Shown: positions 26,239 through 35,525, numbered from the stretch's first letter. The stretch: 64,000 bases of DNA from an uncultured Candidatus Actinomarina sp. (GCA_902555985.1 CACDUI010000002.1:103042-167041), one strand, 5' to 3'. Notes: generated by a model not told the origin, from the sequence alone. Made by a program: numbers and translations.

Positions 26239-27279
26239 ATGGAAATTAGTGTAAATGTAGGTTATTTTGGACCACATATATCAAATGAAAAAAATTTAAT
26301 AAAAGAATTAGATGAATTAGGTATCTCCTGCATTTGGACTGCTGAAGCTTATGGTTATGATGCTGTCACACCGCTTGCATATTTTGCTGCACTTACAAAA
26401 GACATCAATTTAGGATCTGGAATAATGCAGATTCCTGGTAGAACTCCAGCTATGACGGCTATGACTGCAGCAACAATTGATAAACTTTCAGGTGGAAGAT
26501 TCAGGCTTGGTGTAGGAGTATCAGGGCCGCAAGTTGTTGAAGGCTGGCATGGAGTAGCATATGGTAAGCCTTTAAAAAAGACAAGAGAATATATCGAAAT
26601 ACTTAGAGATATTTTAAACAGAGATGGCAAAACTTCATTTGAAGGCGAATATTATAATTTACCTTATAACGGTGATGATGCATCTGGTTTAGGGAAACCA
26701 TTAAAGTTAATTGAAGAACCTCTAAGAAAAGATATCCCAATATATTTAGCAGCAATAGGACCAAAAAATATAGAACTTACTGCTGAAATCGCCGATGGTT
26801 GGCTTCCATTCATGTATTCGCCTACACTTGGAGATAATTTCTTTAATCAGTTTTTAGATAAAGGTTTTGAAAAATCTGGCAATCCTAATAAAAAAGATAC
26901 ATTCAATATTTCGGCGCCTGTATTTGCAAAACTCTGTGATGAATCCGAAAGGGAGGCTTATCTTGCGCCTGCAAGAAATAACTATACGCTTTATGTAGGA
27001 GGAATGGGAGCAAAAGATAAAAACTTTTATTTTAATTTAATGTGTGAGTATGGTTATGAAGAAGTTGCAATACAAATTCAAGAACTATATTTAAAAGGAG
27101 ACAAAACTCAAGCAGAATCTATTTTTCCTTCAGAGTTATTGGATGATCTCACATTGGTTGGCTCTAAAGAGAGAATTCAGGAAAAACTCGAAGATTGGAA
27201 ACAATGTAATGTTACTGAAATTTCAATAGCTATACCTTTAGACATAGATACGATTAAATTCATAAAAAGCTGCGTATAA
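26239..27279 (+). CDS. Luciferase-like (LLM class) F420-dependent oxidoreductase
   Basis: 346-residue TIM-barrel protein of the bacterial-luciferase superfamily. Motifs include GISCIWTAEAYGYDAVTPLAYFA, quoted in part, IMQIPGRTPAMTAMTAATID, RFRLGVGVSGPQVVEGWHG and DIPIYLAAIGPKNIELTAEI, partly given. These fit the F420-dependent subfamily, consistent with the F420 genes at the start of the window, but FMN use cannot be excluded. The substrate is unknown. TATGCT lies exactly six bases before the ATG (26227-26232). The stop TAA is directly followed by the flavin-reductase-like gene. Confidence 0.87.
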   Translation: MEISVNVGYFGPHISNEKNLIKELDELGISCIWTAEAYGYDAVTPLAYFAALTKDINLGSGIMQIPGRTPAMTAMTAATIDKLSGGRFRLGVGVSGPQVVEGWHGVAYGKPLKKTREYIEILRDILNRDGKTSFEGEYYNLPYNGDDASGLGKPLKLIEEPLRKDIPIYLAAIGPKNIELTAEIADGWLPFMYSPTLGDNFFNQFLDKGFEKSGNPNKKDTFNISAPVFAKLCDESEREAYLAPARNNYTLYVGGMGAKDKNFYFNLMCEYGYEEVAIQIQELYLKGDKTQAESIFPSELLDDLTLVGSKERIQEKLEDWKQCNVTEISIAIPLDIDTIKFIKSCV

Positions 27280-27786
27280 ATGAGTGAATTATCCCCTGAA
27301 AGTATCAACGTTTCTACTTGGAAGATACCAAGTCCACTTGGAATAATTGGAAGTCACGCTGATGGAGAATTTAATGGAATGACAGCTAGTTGGATTACTC
27401 AGGTAAGCATGGATCCCGCATTAATTGGAGTTGGAATTGATAATAAAAGTGTAACTTTTAAACTTATGGATCAGAGTAATTTTTTTACATTAAACATGTT
27501 TTCCCCCGAATATACAAAAGTATTTGTTAAATTTTCGAAACCAGCAGAATACTCTGAAGGATTTTTAAATAAAGAACCGATTACATTGACTAATAATACT
27601 GTTCCAATTTTTGACAATGCAAGTGTATGGTTCGAATTAGAAACTGTACAAAAAATAAATCTTGGAACACATACTTTTTTTATTGGTGAAATTATTGATT
27701 GTAAAACACACAATCCTGATGAAAGAGTTGCTTATATGGGAGATACTCGAATGAAATATGGGGGAGTTCCTAGGGGTGGCCATTAA
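27280..27786 (+). CDS. Flavin reductase-like domain protein
   Basis: 168-residue split-barrel flavin-binding protein. The flavin-reductase signature is visible as PLGIIGSHADGEFNGMTASW and MDPALIGVGIDNKSVTF, followed by FTLNMFSPEY. Such proteins reduce free flavin for a partner monooxygenase or use bound FMN. Its ATG touches the stop of the LLM-class gene, so the two are almost certainly made together and may form a two-component oxygenase. Confidence 0.85.
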   Translation: MSELSPESINVSTWKIPSPLGIIGSHADGEFNGMTASWITQVSMDPALIGVGIDNKSVTFKLMDQSNFFTLNMFSPEYTKVFVKFSKPAEYSEGFLNKEPITLTNNTVPIFDNASVWFELETVQKINLGTHTFFIGEIIDCKTHNPDERVAYMGDTRMKYGGVPRGGH

Positions 27787-27862
27787 TTTACAATAAATTA
27801 ATATTTCAAATTTCTTGTTTATATCTTTTAAATTTATAATTAAATATCTTTGAAAGGAATTT

Positions 27863-28399
27863 ATGAAATTAAAAAAAGGTGACAAGATTGAAGATTTAAC
27901 CCTTCCATCAATTGATGGCACAACGTTTAATCTTGATTCAATAAAGGGAAAAAAAGCAATGATATCTTTTTATAGATATTCTTCTTGTCCATTTTGTCAC
28001 TTAAGGATGAACGAAATTATCAACAAAACAAATGAATTTGGTAATAATTTTGTACCTATTGCTATATTTGATTGTGATTTTGATGACTTAGTTAAAAATT
28101 CAAAAAAACATGATGGCAATATGACTATTTTATGTGATGATGATCGTGTTTATTTTGACAAATTTGAAGTACAAAATAATTTTTTTAGATTTTTGTTAGG
28201 TATAACAATTAGAGTTGATCGCTTTTTACGTGCTATTGCAAAAGGCTATAATCCAGCATCTAATATGAGTGGTGCTTTTCTAGGATTGCCAGCTGATATT
28301 CTTATTGATGAAAATGGCTTAGTTGAAAAAGCTTTGTATGGAGCTCATACTGCTAATCATATACCAATGAAAGAGGTCATTGAGTTTTCAAATAGTTAG
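27863..28399 (+). CDS. Peroxiredoxin-like (AhpC/TSA) family protein
   Basis: 178-residue thioredoxin-fold protein. It has the N-terminal DKIEDLTLPSIDGTTFNLD and the redox site YSSCPFCHLRMNEI, a C-x-x-C where classical peroxiredoxins have one cysteine, and the closing PADILIDENGLVEKA. It probably reduces peroxides or disulfides in the cytoplasm, as no signal peptide is present. GAAAGGA lies just before the ATG, one of the rarer Shine-Dalgarno starts. Confidence 0.82.
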   Translation: MKLKKGDKIEDLTLPSIDGTTFNLDSIKGKKAMISFYRYSSCPFCHLRMNEIINKTNEFGNNFVPIAIFDCDFDDLVKNSKKHDGNMTILCDDDRVYFDKFEVQNNFFRFLLGITIRVDRFLRAIAKGYNPASNMSGAFLGLPADILIDENGLVEKALYGAHTANHIPMKEVIEFSNS

Positions 28400-28410
28400 T
28401 ATATTAATTA

Positions 28411-29928
28411 TTGAGAAAAGAAAATTTAGAATTTAAGTTCACAGAACTAATTGATGTTTATAACAAGGATAAGAAGAACGACACTTCCATTGTTCTTGAT
28501 ATACGATCAGTTAATAAAGAACCCTATTCTTTATCTCCTGCATTTGATTCGGATATTGAGCGTTACTGTTGGGTACCAGAGAAAAATAATACTCAACTTA
28601 ATTTAGACTTTTTTGTTAAAGACGGCACCAAAATATATGTTGATAATGAATTATTAGATGAAAAGAGCTATAAGGTTTTTTCAAAAGACTGTCCAAAGGA
28701 ATATATTTTTAGATTTGAAAACAATGATAATATTGCAACTTATACTTTAGCTACTTTACCCATAAACTTCCCCCCTTTGAATATCAATGTAGCAAACTCA
28801 TCGTTAGTATCAGAAGGTAACATCTTTACAAGTGTTTTTATTGTTCCTAAAGTTGTGCATTGGCCTTTAATTATCAAAGATGTAATTAGATATTTTCCTG
28901 AACTAAAAAAATATTACATTAAGTATCTTTATCAGAACATAATGACAAGAATAAAAATACCAAAAGTTGTTAAGTATCAAACTGAAAGGAAATTAACTAA
29001 ATCTAGAAAATATCTTCCATACATAATGATGCTCGATAAGTTTGGTGTTCCAATATGGTACAAAATGGCTGGTATTGGATTTTCTGCATTTCGTCCATAT
29101 AAAAACGGATACTATTACGGAGCCGTTAGTAACTATCCTCAATTTGCTATAGGCTTAGGTAAAACTGTTTTACTAGATAAAAGTTTTAATATTACAGGTT
29201 TTCAAAAAATTAATGAAGAAGATATCTTTACGGAACTTCACGAATTTCAATATTTAGATGACGACACAATAATTCAAATCGGTTCTAAATCACATAAGTA
29301 TGATAATCAAAAAATTGATAGTGGAATTATTTCAATTTTAAATCAAAAAAACGGAACAAATTTTATATGGGACTCTATTGACCATGTTTCTCCCGATTCA
29401 TCGATCGTTCCCATGAAAGAGTGGGGGATGAAATCAAACGATTATTTTCATATGAACGCTGTAAGAATTTTAAGTGATGGTAATTATCTTGCATCTGCAA
29501 GGCACACACAAACAATAATGAAAATTGATAAATTGTCTGGAGAAATAATTTGGCACATGGGCAAGGGAAGTTTAAATAATTTTAAGTTTATTAATGATCC
29601 ATATAATGGATTTTCTCATCAACATGCACCTGAAGAACTTGATAATAAAAATATTCTTATTTGGGATAATGGTATTGGTTCAATCGATAATGGCTCAAGA
29701 GTTTGTGAATATAAGATTGATGAAAATAAGCTCACTGCAACACTGGTTTGGTCAAAAGAATTTAAAGATTTACAAGCTAATGTTGCAGGAAACTGTTACC
29801 CGATAGATGACAATAATTTTATTGCAGCATTTGGTTCTCAAGGGTACATACAAGAATTTAATAAAGATGGTTCTAATTTGTTATCAATAGACCCAGGTGG
29901 ATTAATTTATCAAGTTATGAAATTATAA
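28411..29928 (+). CDS. Arylsulfotransferase-like protein
   Basis: 505-residue protein. Residues about 1-125 form a beta-rich N-terminal region, then a beta-propeller-like part with the ASST-type pattern FHMNAVRILSDGNYLASARH, KIDKLSGEIIWHMGKG and GFSHQHAPEELDN, in which the conserved His residues are expected to carry the sulfuryl group. Known ASST enzymes move sulfate between phenols in the periplasm, but no signal peptide is visible here. The start is a TTG at 28411 without a clear ribosome site. Similar folds occur in proteins without this activity, so the reaction is uncertain. Confidence 0.68.
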   Translation: MRKENLEFKFTELIDVYNKDKKNDTSIVLDIRSVNKEPYSLSPAFDSDIERYCWVPEKNNTQLNLDFFVKDGTKIYVDNELLDEKSYKVFSKDCPKEYIFRFENNDNIATYTLATLPINFPPLNINVANSSLVSEGNIFTSVFIVPKVVHWPLIIKDVIRYFPELKKYYIKYLYQNIMTRIKIPKVVKYQTERKLTKSRKYLPYIMMLDKFGVPIWYKMAGIGFSAFRPYKNGYYYGAVSNYPQFAIGLGKTVLLDKSFNITGFQKINEEDIFTELHEFQYLDDDTIIQIGSKSHKYDNQKIDSGIISILNQKNGTNFIWDSIDHVSPDSSIVPMKEWGMKSNDYFHMNAVRILSDGNYLASARHTQTIMKIDKLSGEIIWHMGKGSLNNFKFINDPYNGFSHQHAPEELDNKNILIWDNGIGSIDNGSRVCEYKIDENKLTATLVWSKEFKDLQANVAGNCYPIDDNNFIAAFGSQGYIQEFNKDGSNLLSIDPGGLIYQVMKL

Positions 29929-29933
29929 GTGGA

Positions 29934-30785
29934 TTAATATTCTCTACTTTTGTAAATCGCATAAATACCTATAACGATTGAACTTATGAGGAAATAATTT
30001 AATGCAACTAAAGTTATTATATTTATTTCAAGTAATGAAGCAACTGCAGCAGCTACTGGTAAATTTTGCAATGTACCTTCAGCTATAATTCCTTTTCTAT
30101 CTTCGTCGTTAATCTTTGCAATTTTTGATATAAAATTTATACCTAAAAAGATAAATAATAAATTAAAAATTACAAAGATTGATGATGTCTGAAAAATATC
30201 AAAAATAATATCTCTTAATTCAATAGGAACTCCAATTGCAATAACCAAAGTTACAATTGTAAATAATTTTTTGATTGCTGGTTGAGTATCGAGGGCTTGT
30301 TGTGGAAAATAATAATTTAACACCATACCAATAATGACCGGTATTAAAACAAGATAAAGTAATTGTATTAATAACTCCGTTGCATCTATTTGGATTCGTA
30401 CTCCAAGTTGTTTATTAAAAATTGATGCAATATTAAGCCAAAACGGTATTGTTCCAAAAGCAATTAATTGAGTAACAATTGTTAGTGAGGTTGTAAGGGC
30501 TACATTTCCTTTCATTAGCGATGAATACATTGATGAAATATGTCCTCCGGGCGCACACATTATTACGATAATTCCAATTGCAATTGACTGGTTATCTATA
30601 AAAAAACTTGTTGCAATTCCAACTACTGGTAACAAGGTAACTTGAATTAAGAACCCAATAAAAGAACTTTTTGAATTTGTTAATAAATTTTGAAAACTTT
30701 CTATATCAAGTGCTGAACCAATACCTATCATTAAAAGTGGTATCAAATAAGGAATGAGATCAAGAAAAAATGAATTTATTTCCAT
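29934..30785 (-). CDS. Bile acid:sodium symporter (BASS) family transporter
   Basis: 283 residues with about nine hydrophobic helices. The BASS hallmark is the CAPGGHISSMYSSLMKGNVA loop (about residue 83), with ALTTSLTIVTQ following, and the second crossing segment LQNLPVAAAVASLLEIN. Bacterial relatives move organic anions with sodium, which suits a marine cell. The substrate is unknown. It is divergent from the methyltransferase gene across a 103-bp A/T-rich gap that contains a TATAAT at about 30855. Confidence 0.82.
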   Translation of the reverse strand: MEINSFFLDLIPYLIPLLMIGIGSALDIESFQNLLTNSKSSFIGFLIQVTLLPVVGIATSFFIDNQSIAIGIIVIMCAPGGHISSMYSSLMKGNVALTTSLTIVTQLIAFGTIPFWLNIASIFNKQLGVRIQIDATELLIQLLYLVLIPVIIGMVLNYYFPQQALDTQPAIKKLFTIVTLVIAIGVPIELRDIIFDIFQTSSIFVIFNLLFIFLGINFISKIAKINDEDRKGIIAEGTLQNLPVAAAVASLLEINIITLVALNYFLISSIVIGIYAIYKSREY

Positions 30786-30888
30786 TTTCTATATTTTATT
30801 AAAATAATTAAAAATATATACATGTTTCTGAAAAATTGAAATATTAATACAAGTTTATAATCGTAAAAGTAGAATTGTTTTAAGTTCT

Positions 30889-31581
30889 ATGAAAAAAATT
30901 GCATTTAAAATCGCAACATACATATCAATATTTTTTGTACTTCCTATTTTAAAATTATTTGGAAAAAAATTTTACGAAACGAAGGTTGTTCCTAAACTTT
31001 TAACAGTCCTATGTAATACAAAACCTAATCACTATCAAAGACAAAAAATAGTTCCTTTAGCAACGGGCGATGTTGTTGAAATAGGTGTAGGCCCAGGATT
31101 GAATTTACAATATTACAACACTACCAATGTAAATAAAGTTATTGGCATAGATCCGTCTGATGAACTTAATAAAATTGCAAAAAAGAATGCCAATAAAGTA
31201 AATTTAGATATTGAATTTAACCTATCTTCTGCAGAAAGCATCGATTTACCAACATCATCTGTTGATTCAGTGGTGTGTACCTTTTCTTTGTGTTCAATAC
31301 CTGATCCAAAAAAAGCATTAAATGAGATTTATAGAGTTTTAAAGCCTGGAGGTAAGTACTTTTTCTGCGAACATGGAATTTCGCCTGATTTTTCTACTAA
31401 AGTTTTTCAAAATGTCACAAATATATTTTATCCAAAATTATCAGGTGGTTGTCACGCAAACAGGGATATACCTAAATTGATAACTGACTCCGGTTTAAAA
31501 ATAGATGAAAAAGATACAATGTACCTTCCTGGATCTGTAAAATTTCTTGGGTTTAATTATTGGGGTGTAGCTATTCGTTAG
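30889..31581 (+). CDS. Class I SAM-dependent methyltransferase
   Basis: 230-residue protein with motif I VVEIGVGPGLNLQYY (about residue 64), motif II GIDPSDEL and the Methyltransf_11-type SVDSVVCTFSLCSIPDPKKA and YRVLKPGGKYFFCEHG. A hydrophobic N-terminal stretch (about residues 5-22) suggests membrane association, like phospholipid or quinone methyltransferases. The C-terminal HANRDIPKLITDSGL is typical of this small-molecule group. Substrate unknown. Confidence 0.85.
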   Translation: MKKIAFKIATYISIFFVLPILKLFGKKFYETKVVPKLLTVLCNTKPNHYQRQKIVPLATGDVVEIGVGPGLNLQYYNTTNVNKVIGIDPSDELNKIAKKNANKVNLDIEFNLSSAESIDLPTSSVDSVVCTFSLCSIPDPKKALNEIYRVLKPGGKYFFCEHGISPDFSTKVFQNVTNIFYPKLSGGCHANRDIPKLITDSGLKIDEKDTMYLPGSVKFLGFNYWGVAIR

Positions 31582-32501
31582 AGATCTTTTATTGATAAAA
31601 TAGCATCTACACATGCTTCTGGCTGATCTTCTTGTAAAAAGTGTCCTGCGTTTTCAATTGTGACATGTGGCATATCTTTACATCCTGGCACTAGTTTAAA
31701 AAAAGAATTCTCAACGCCTGCAAAAATTGGATCTTTATCACTAAATGCACATAAAAATGGTTTTTCCCATTTTCTAAGAACATTCCATGCCTCTTTATTA
31801 GGCTCTGCACTGGGGGTCCTTAATGTTGCCGGAACTAAATTTGGAAATTGTCTTACACCCTGTTTATGGTCCTCATCTGGAAATGGAGCATTGTATGCAG
31901 TAAGGGCATCATCATCGATTCCTTTTGTGGTACCATTTCTTACTTGACCTCCTACGTGCAAATCTGGTTTGATTTGAAGGAATTCTCTAAAAACACCAAA
32001 AGCATCACTTAATTGTGCTTTTCCAGTCGGAAGTCCGGTATTCGCAGTTACTATTTTTTCAAATCTATCTTCATATTTTGCAGCTAATCGAAGACCTATC
32101 AATCCACCCCAGTCTTGGCAAAAAAGCGTAATATTTTTAATATCAATTCCTTCAATAAATTTTGACATCCAATCAACATAGCCTTCGTAGGTGTAGTTGT
32201 ACCTTATTGAAAATTTATCTGATTTACCAAATCCTGGAAGATCAGGAACAACAACTCTATAACCATTTTCTTTTAGAGGATTGATCATGTTTCTGTATAG
32301 ATATCCCCAGGTAGGGTTTCCATGCATTAATAATACGACTTCTTCAGCATCTTTATTTTCATCCACATAGTGAATATTGATTTCACCAAATTCAGATGAA
32401 ACGGAAAAAAAATTCTCTTTAAAATCCCATCCAACTATATTTTCAAATAAACTTAGGTCAGTTTTTAAAATCGTCATTGTAACTATGATAGTTTTAATCA
32501 A
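31578..32501 (-). CDS. Alpha/beta hydrolase, haloalkane dehalogenase-like
   Basis: About 300 residues. The oxyanion block HGNPTWGYLYRN, the nucleophile elbow CQDWGGLIG with Asp (not Ser) and adjacent Trp, the acid in FSDKDPIF and the late histidine in ENAGHFLQEDQ are those of haloalkane dehalogenases, which hydrolyse carbon-halogen bonds. A longer cap region around residues 150-215 is present. An ATG at 32477 is an equally good start. It overlaps the methyltransferase end by 4 bp, convergently. Natural halogenated compounds are common in seawater. Confidence 0.83.
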   Translation of the reverse strand: MIKTIIVTMTILKTDLSLFENIVGWDFKENFFSVSSEFGEINIHYVDENKDAEEVVLLMHGNPTWGYLYRNMINPLKENGYRVVVPDLPGFGKSDKFSIRYNYTYEGYVDWMSKFIEGIDIKNITLFCQDWGGLIGLRLAAKYEDRFEKIVTANTGLPTGKAQLSDAFGVFREFLQIKPDLHVGGQVRNGTTKGIDDDALTAYNAPFPDEDHKQGVRQFPNLVPATLRTPSAEPNKEAWNVLRKWEKPFLCAFSDKDPIFAGVENSFFKLVPGCKDMPHVTIENAGHFLQEDQPEACVDAILSIKDL

Positions 32502-32567
32502 TTAATTTATCATCTCAATCTTATTTATGGCTACCAACCATCCTCAGTTTTAATTAATATATATGTA

Positions 32568-33194
32568 ATGAACAAGTTACTTAAAAAAATATCTCCATTT
32601 GCAATTGGATTAATTTTAGGAATATTAAGTTTTTTACCCTTCACAAGACAAACAACAATTGCCTCGTTTCTCACTGGCTTTGGAAGTAACACTGTTAATC
32701 AGTGGAACTATTTCTTAGACTACGGCTCAGAATCGCAAAATATGTGGCAAAGGGCATATGTGTCACTACTTGGATTACTTCCTAGCGCAAGTCCTGAAGT
32801 TATTTATCTGTCAGCTTCAGTAGATGATAATGGGGATGGCTTAGTTGGTAATTGTGAATATACGTTAAATGGCATTGTGCCAAATGCAAGATATTGGAGT
32901 TATGCAATTTACGGTAATGACAATTATTATCTACAAGACCCAAATAATTTAAAGGAAAATCCATCATATGATGATTTGTTCGCTCAGGTTACAAATGGAT
33001 ATGAAATTACTACAAATATTGGTCAACAATATGAAATTAAAATAGGAAGAAATTTAGTAAGTCAAGAAGGTTCTCTAAGCCATTTTGGAAATGATTTTAA
33101 TTTAATTTTAAGAATTTATGGACCTGATTTAATTTATTACGATAATCCAAGCTTGATACCAGTTGCAAATATTGTAAAGGGAAGTTGTAGATGA
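32568..33194 (+). CDS. DUF1214 domain protein with N-terminal membrane anchor
   Basis: 208 residues beginning with a hydrophobic helix (about residues 11-27). The body has VIYLSASVDDNGDGLVGNCE, RYWSYAIYGNDNYYLQDP and the closing FNLILRIYGPD, the pattern of DUF1214 proteins. Function is unknown. The adjacent DUF1254 gene overlaps by 4 nt; these two domains are commonly found as neighbours or fusions. TAATAT lies seven bases before the ATG. Confidence 0.75.
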   Translation: MNKLLKKISPFAIGLILGILSFLPFTRQTTIASFLTGFGSNTVNQWNYFLDYGSESQNMWQRAYVSLLGLLPSASPEVIYLSASVDDNGDGLVGNCEYTLNGIVPNARYWSYAIYGNDNYYLQDPNNLKENPSYDDLFAQVTNGYEITTNIGQQYEIKIGRNLVSQEGSLSHFGNDFNLILRIYGPDLIYYDNPSLIPVANIVKGSCR

Positions 33195-33730
33195 AAAATT
33201 CACTTATTAAAATTTCAATAATTGCAATTGCAACACATTTATTACTAATTTTCTTTGGACCTTACATTGTTATGAACCAGTTAGATAGAAATATCGCAGA
33301 TGCCATAGCCAATCCCTTTGAAGGTTGTGAGGATACGTATGATGGTATTGTCGGAAATCTAGATCAAGTTTGCATATCTAAACGGTCTGCTGCCCGAATG
33401 CCTAACTATGATTTTATTTATACCATGTGTAGATATGATTTATCGAACGGGGATTTATACGTTTCGATGCCAGTACCTGAAGATGAAAGATATTGGGTTG
33501 TTCACGTTCATAACAATAATACAAATGTGGCATTTAAAATTAATAATTTAGCTATTGCTTCAGATACATATGAATTGTTAATAACTAAAGATGAAAATAC
33601 TACAAGTTCTATCAACACGATTAAGACAACCGAAAAAGGCACTGTTTTTTGGAGGTTGCTAGTAAATACTGCTGAAGAAATAAGCACACTGGACAAACAA
33701 AGAAGGAGTACGGTTTGTGAATATAGATAA
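33191..33730 (+). CDS. DUF1254 domain protein with N-terminal membrane anchor
   Basis: 179 residues with an N-terminal hydrophobic helix (about 7-30). The DUF1254 region includes DFIYTMCRYDLSNGDLYVSM and ERYWVVHVHNNNTNVAFKI. It overlaps the DUF1214 gene by 4 nt (ATGA) and the next gene by 14 nt. The pair probably works as one exported or membrane-anchored unit of unknown role. Confidence 0.75.
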   Translation: MKNSLIKISIIAIATHLLLIFFGPYIVMNQLDRNIADAIANPFEGCEDTYDGIVGNLDQVCISKRSAARMPNYDFIYTMCRYDLSNGDLYVSMPVPEDERYWVVHVHNNNTNVAFKINNLAIASDTYELLITKDENTTSSINTIKTTEKGTVFWRLLVNTAEEISTLDKQRRSTVCEYR

Positions 33731-34955
33731 CACTTATGATCCTACAAATATTTCAAAAAAATATTTGTCGGGGGAAAAGTTCACAAATCAAGTCAGTATT
33801 GAGCAGGGCTTTAGTGTTGAATTATATGAAGTTTCCGAGAAATTGGCTTTCATTAAAAACTTTGGTAATGTAGCAGCCTTTAAGGAAGGATCTAAAGGTT
33901 TATTAATTGACACTGGAATGGGGGTTTCCTCAAATCAAGTTATAAACAAACTTAAGGAATGGGGTGTAGATGAAATTGAATATATCATTTACACACATGG
34001 ACATGTAGACCATGTAGGTGGAGCAGATTTAATTGTAAATGCATTTAAGAATGATTTTCTTAAGATAGTCAGTCATGAAAAAGTAGTTGAAAGGTTTAAT
34101 AGATATAAGAAAACTATCGGATACAACGGAATAATCAATCAAAGGCAGTTTGGACTTCCTGCGCCAGTTTTTCCAAGTGAGTTCAAATATCCTGATATTA
34201 CTTACAGTGATACTTACGAAATTAATTTTCATGATAGTGTAATAAAACTTATCCATGGAAAAGGGGAAACAGATGATGCCACCTACCTTTATTCAGAAAA
34301 AGAAGATGCAATTTTTACTGGTGATTTTTTTATATGGTCATTACCTAATGCTGGTAATCCATCAAAGGCCCAGAGATATGTTGGATCATGGGGTGAAGTT
34401 TTAAGAGATATGAGTCAATACAATGTTGAATATTTATTCCCTGGCCATGGACCACTAATTCAAGGAAAAAAGACTATTAGAGAGATACTTGTAAACACAA
34501 GCAACTGCTTGTTATGGATTGAAGAAAATGTTTTAAAGTTAATGAATGAGGGTAATTCTCTAAGAGATATTCAAAAAAAAATTTCTCTACCTGTTGAGTT
34601 CAATCAACCTTATCTAGTTTCTTCCTACGATGATTTCACTTTTTTAATTAACTCTGTCTGGAGACAATATGGAGGTTGGTACTCAGGTATTCCTTCAGAA
34701 CTGAAACCCCCAAGTTTATTTGAAATAGGTAATGCTTACATAGACATGGCTGGGGGGAAAGAAAATTTACTGTTATTTTTAGAGTCACTGTTGGCTGAAA
34801 AAAAATATAAAGAAGCCAGTGTTATTATTGATGCAATTTCCGCTGTTGAACCAGATTTCTATCGTGATTTAAAAAATTTAATTTATTCTTTTTTAGCAGA
34901 TCAGGAGCCTTCACTAATGGCAAAGGGTATTTACAATTTTAATATTGATACATAA
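33717..34955 (+). CDS. Metallo-beta-lactamase-fold alkylsulfatase-like hydrolase
   Basis: 412 residues. The MBL domain has the metal motif THGHVDHVGG (about residue 93), later ligands in GETDDAT, FTGDFF and FPGHGP, and is followed by VWRQYGGWYSGIPSELKPP and a helical region, as in the dimerisation domain of SdsA1/BDS1-type alkylsulfatases. The C-terminal SCP2-like domain of those enzymes is absent. The GTG start at 33717 has AAGGAG upstream and overlaps the DUF1254 gene by 14 nt. Sulfate ester cleavage is an inference; other MBL hydrolases share the fold. Confidence 0.78.
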   Translation: MNIDNTYDPTNISKKYLSGEKFTNQVSIEQGFSVELYEVSEKLAFIKNFGNVAAFKEGSKGLLIDTGMGVSSNQVINKLKEWGVDEIEYIIYTHGHVDHVGGADLIVNAFKNDFLKIVSHEKVVERFNRYKKTIGYNGIINQRQFGLPAPVFPSEFKYPDITYSDTYEINFHDSVIKLIHGKGETDDATYLYSEKEDAIFTGDFFIWSLPNAGNPSKAQRYVGSWGEVLRDMSQYNVEYLFPGHGPLIQGKKTIREILVNTSNCLLWIEENVLKLMNEGNSLRDIQKKISLPVEFNQPYLVSSYDDFTFLINSVWRQYGGWYSGIPSELKPPSLFEIGNAYIDMAGGKENLLLFLESLLAEKKYKEASVIIDAISAVEPDFYRDLKNLIYSFLADQEPSLMAKGIYNFNIDT

Positions 34956-35471
34956 CTAAAGACCATGTATTACGTTTGTAACAACACCCCAAACTTGTGC
35001 TTCGGTATTTTCATTTAATACAATTGGATCAAAGCTATCATTTTCAGGCTGTAATATAATTTTAGAATTTTTCTTAGTGTATCTTTTTACCGTCAGTTCA
35101 CCATCTATTACTGCTATAACCACTTTTCCATCTTCTGCTTTTAAACTTCTATCTACAACTAAGATATCATCTGGAAATATTCCTGCTCCTTTCATAGATT
35201 CTCCAGATGCTCTTACTAAAAATGTTGAAGCAGGATGTTTTATTAAGTATTGATTGAGATCTATCTTATCTTCCAAATAGTCGTCTGCAGGTGAAGGGAA
35301 TCCAGCAGCAACTTTATTGCTATACAAGGGAATTTCATAAAGCCCCGTACTGACTACTTCAGATATGTATTTAACTTTACTTAAAGGAATCCTCAATGCT
35401 TTTGTTTTCTCTCCATACTGGCCTTGACCTCTGGGTCTACCAGCTCCTTCTCTTGCTCCACCTCGTGGCAT
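34956..35471 (-). CDS. umuD: UmuD-like self-cleaving S24 peptidase, polymerase V accessory subunit
   Basis: 171 residues from the ATG at 35471. The first ~35 residues are a basic, Gly-rich segment (MPRGGAREGAGRPRGQGQYG) as in many UmuD/HumD-like proteins. Auto-cleavage should occur at A-G in KVAAGFPSP (about residue 54); catalytic Ser is in ASGESMKGAG and Lys in ELTVKRY. It is divergent from umuC, sharing a 54-bp promoter region. Against E. coli UmuD (139 residues) it is longer at the N-terminus. An in-frame TTG at 35513 would place the start inside a palindrome and is not used. Confidence 0.88.
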   Translation of the reverse strand: MPRGGAREGAGRPRGQGQYGEKTKALRIPLSKVKYISEVVSTGLYEIPLYSNKVAAGFPSPADDYLEDKIDLNQYLIKHPASTFLVRASGESMKGAGIFPDDILVVDRSLKAEDGKVVIAVIDGELTVKRYTKKNSKIILQPENDSFDPIVLNENTEAQVWGVVTNVIHGL

Positions 35472-35493
35472 AAAATGTCTTTCTTTTTTCTTA

Positions 35494-35511
35494 GAATAGT
35501 GTACAGTATTC
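35494..35511. promoter_or_regulatory. 18-bp inverted repeat between umuD and umuC
   Basis: GAATAGTGTACAGTATTC is a palindrome apart from one mirrored mismatch pair, centred on TGTACA. It lies between the divergent umuD and umuC genes and overlaps possible -10 boxes on both strands (TAGAAT and TATTCT). It does not contain the GAAC-N4-GTTC box found at recA and lexA in this window. Confidence 0.6.
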
Positions 35512-35525
35512 AAAGGAGTAAGTAA

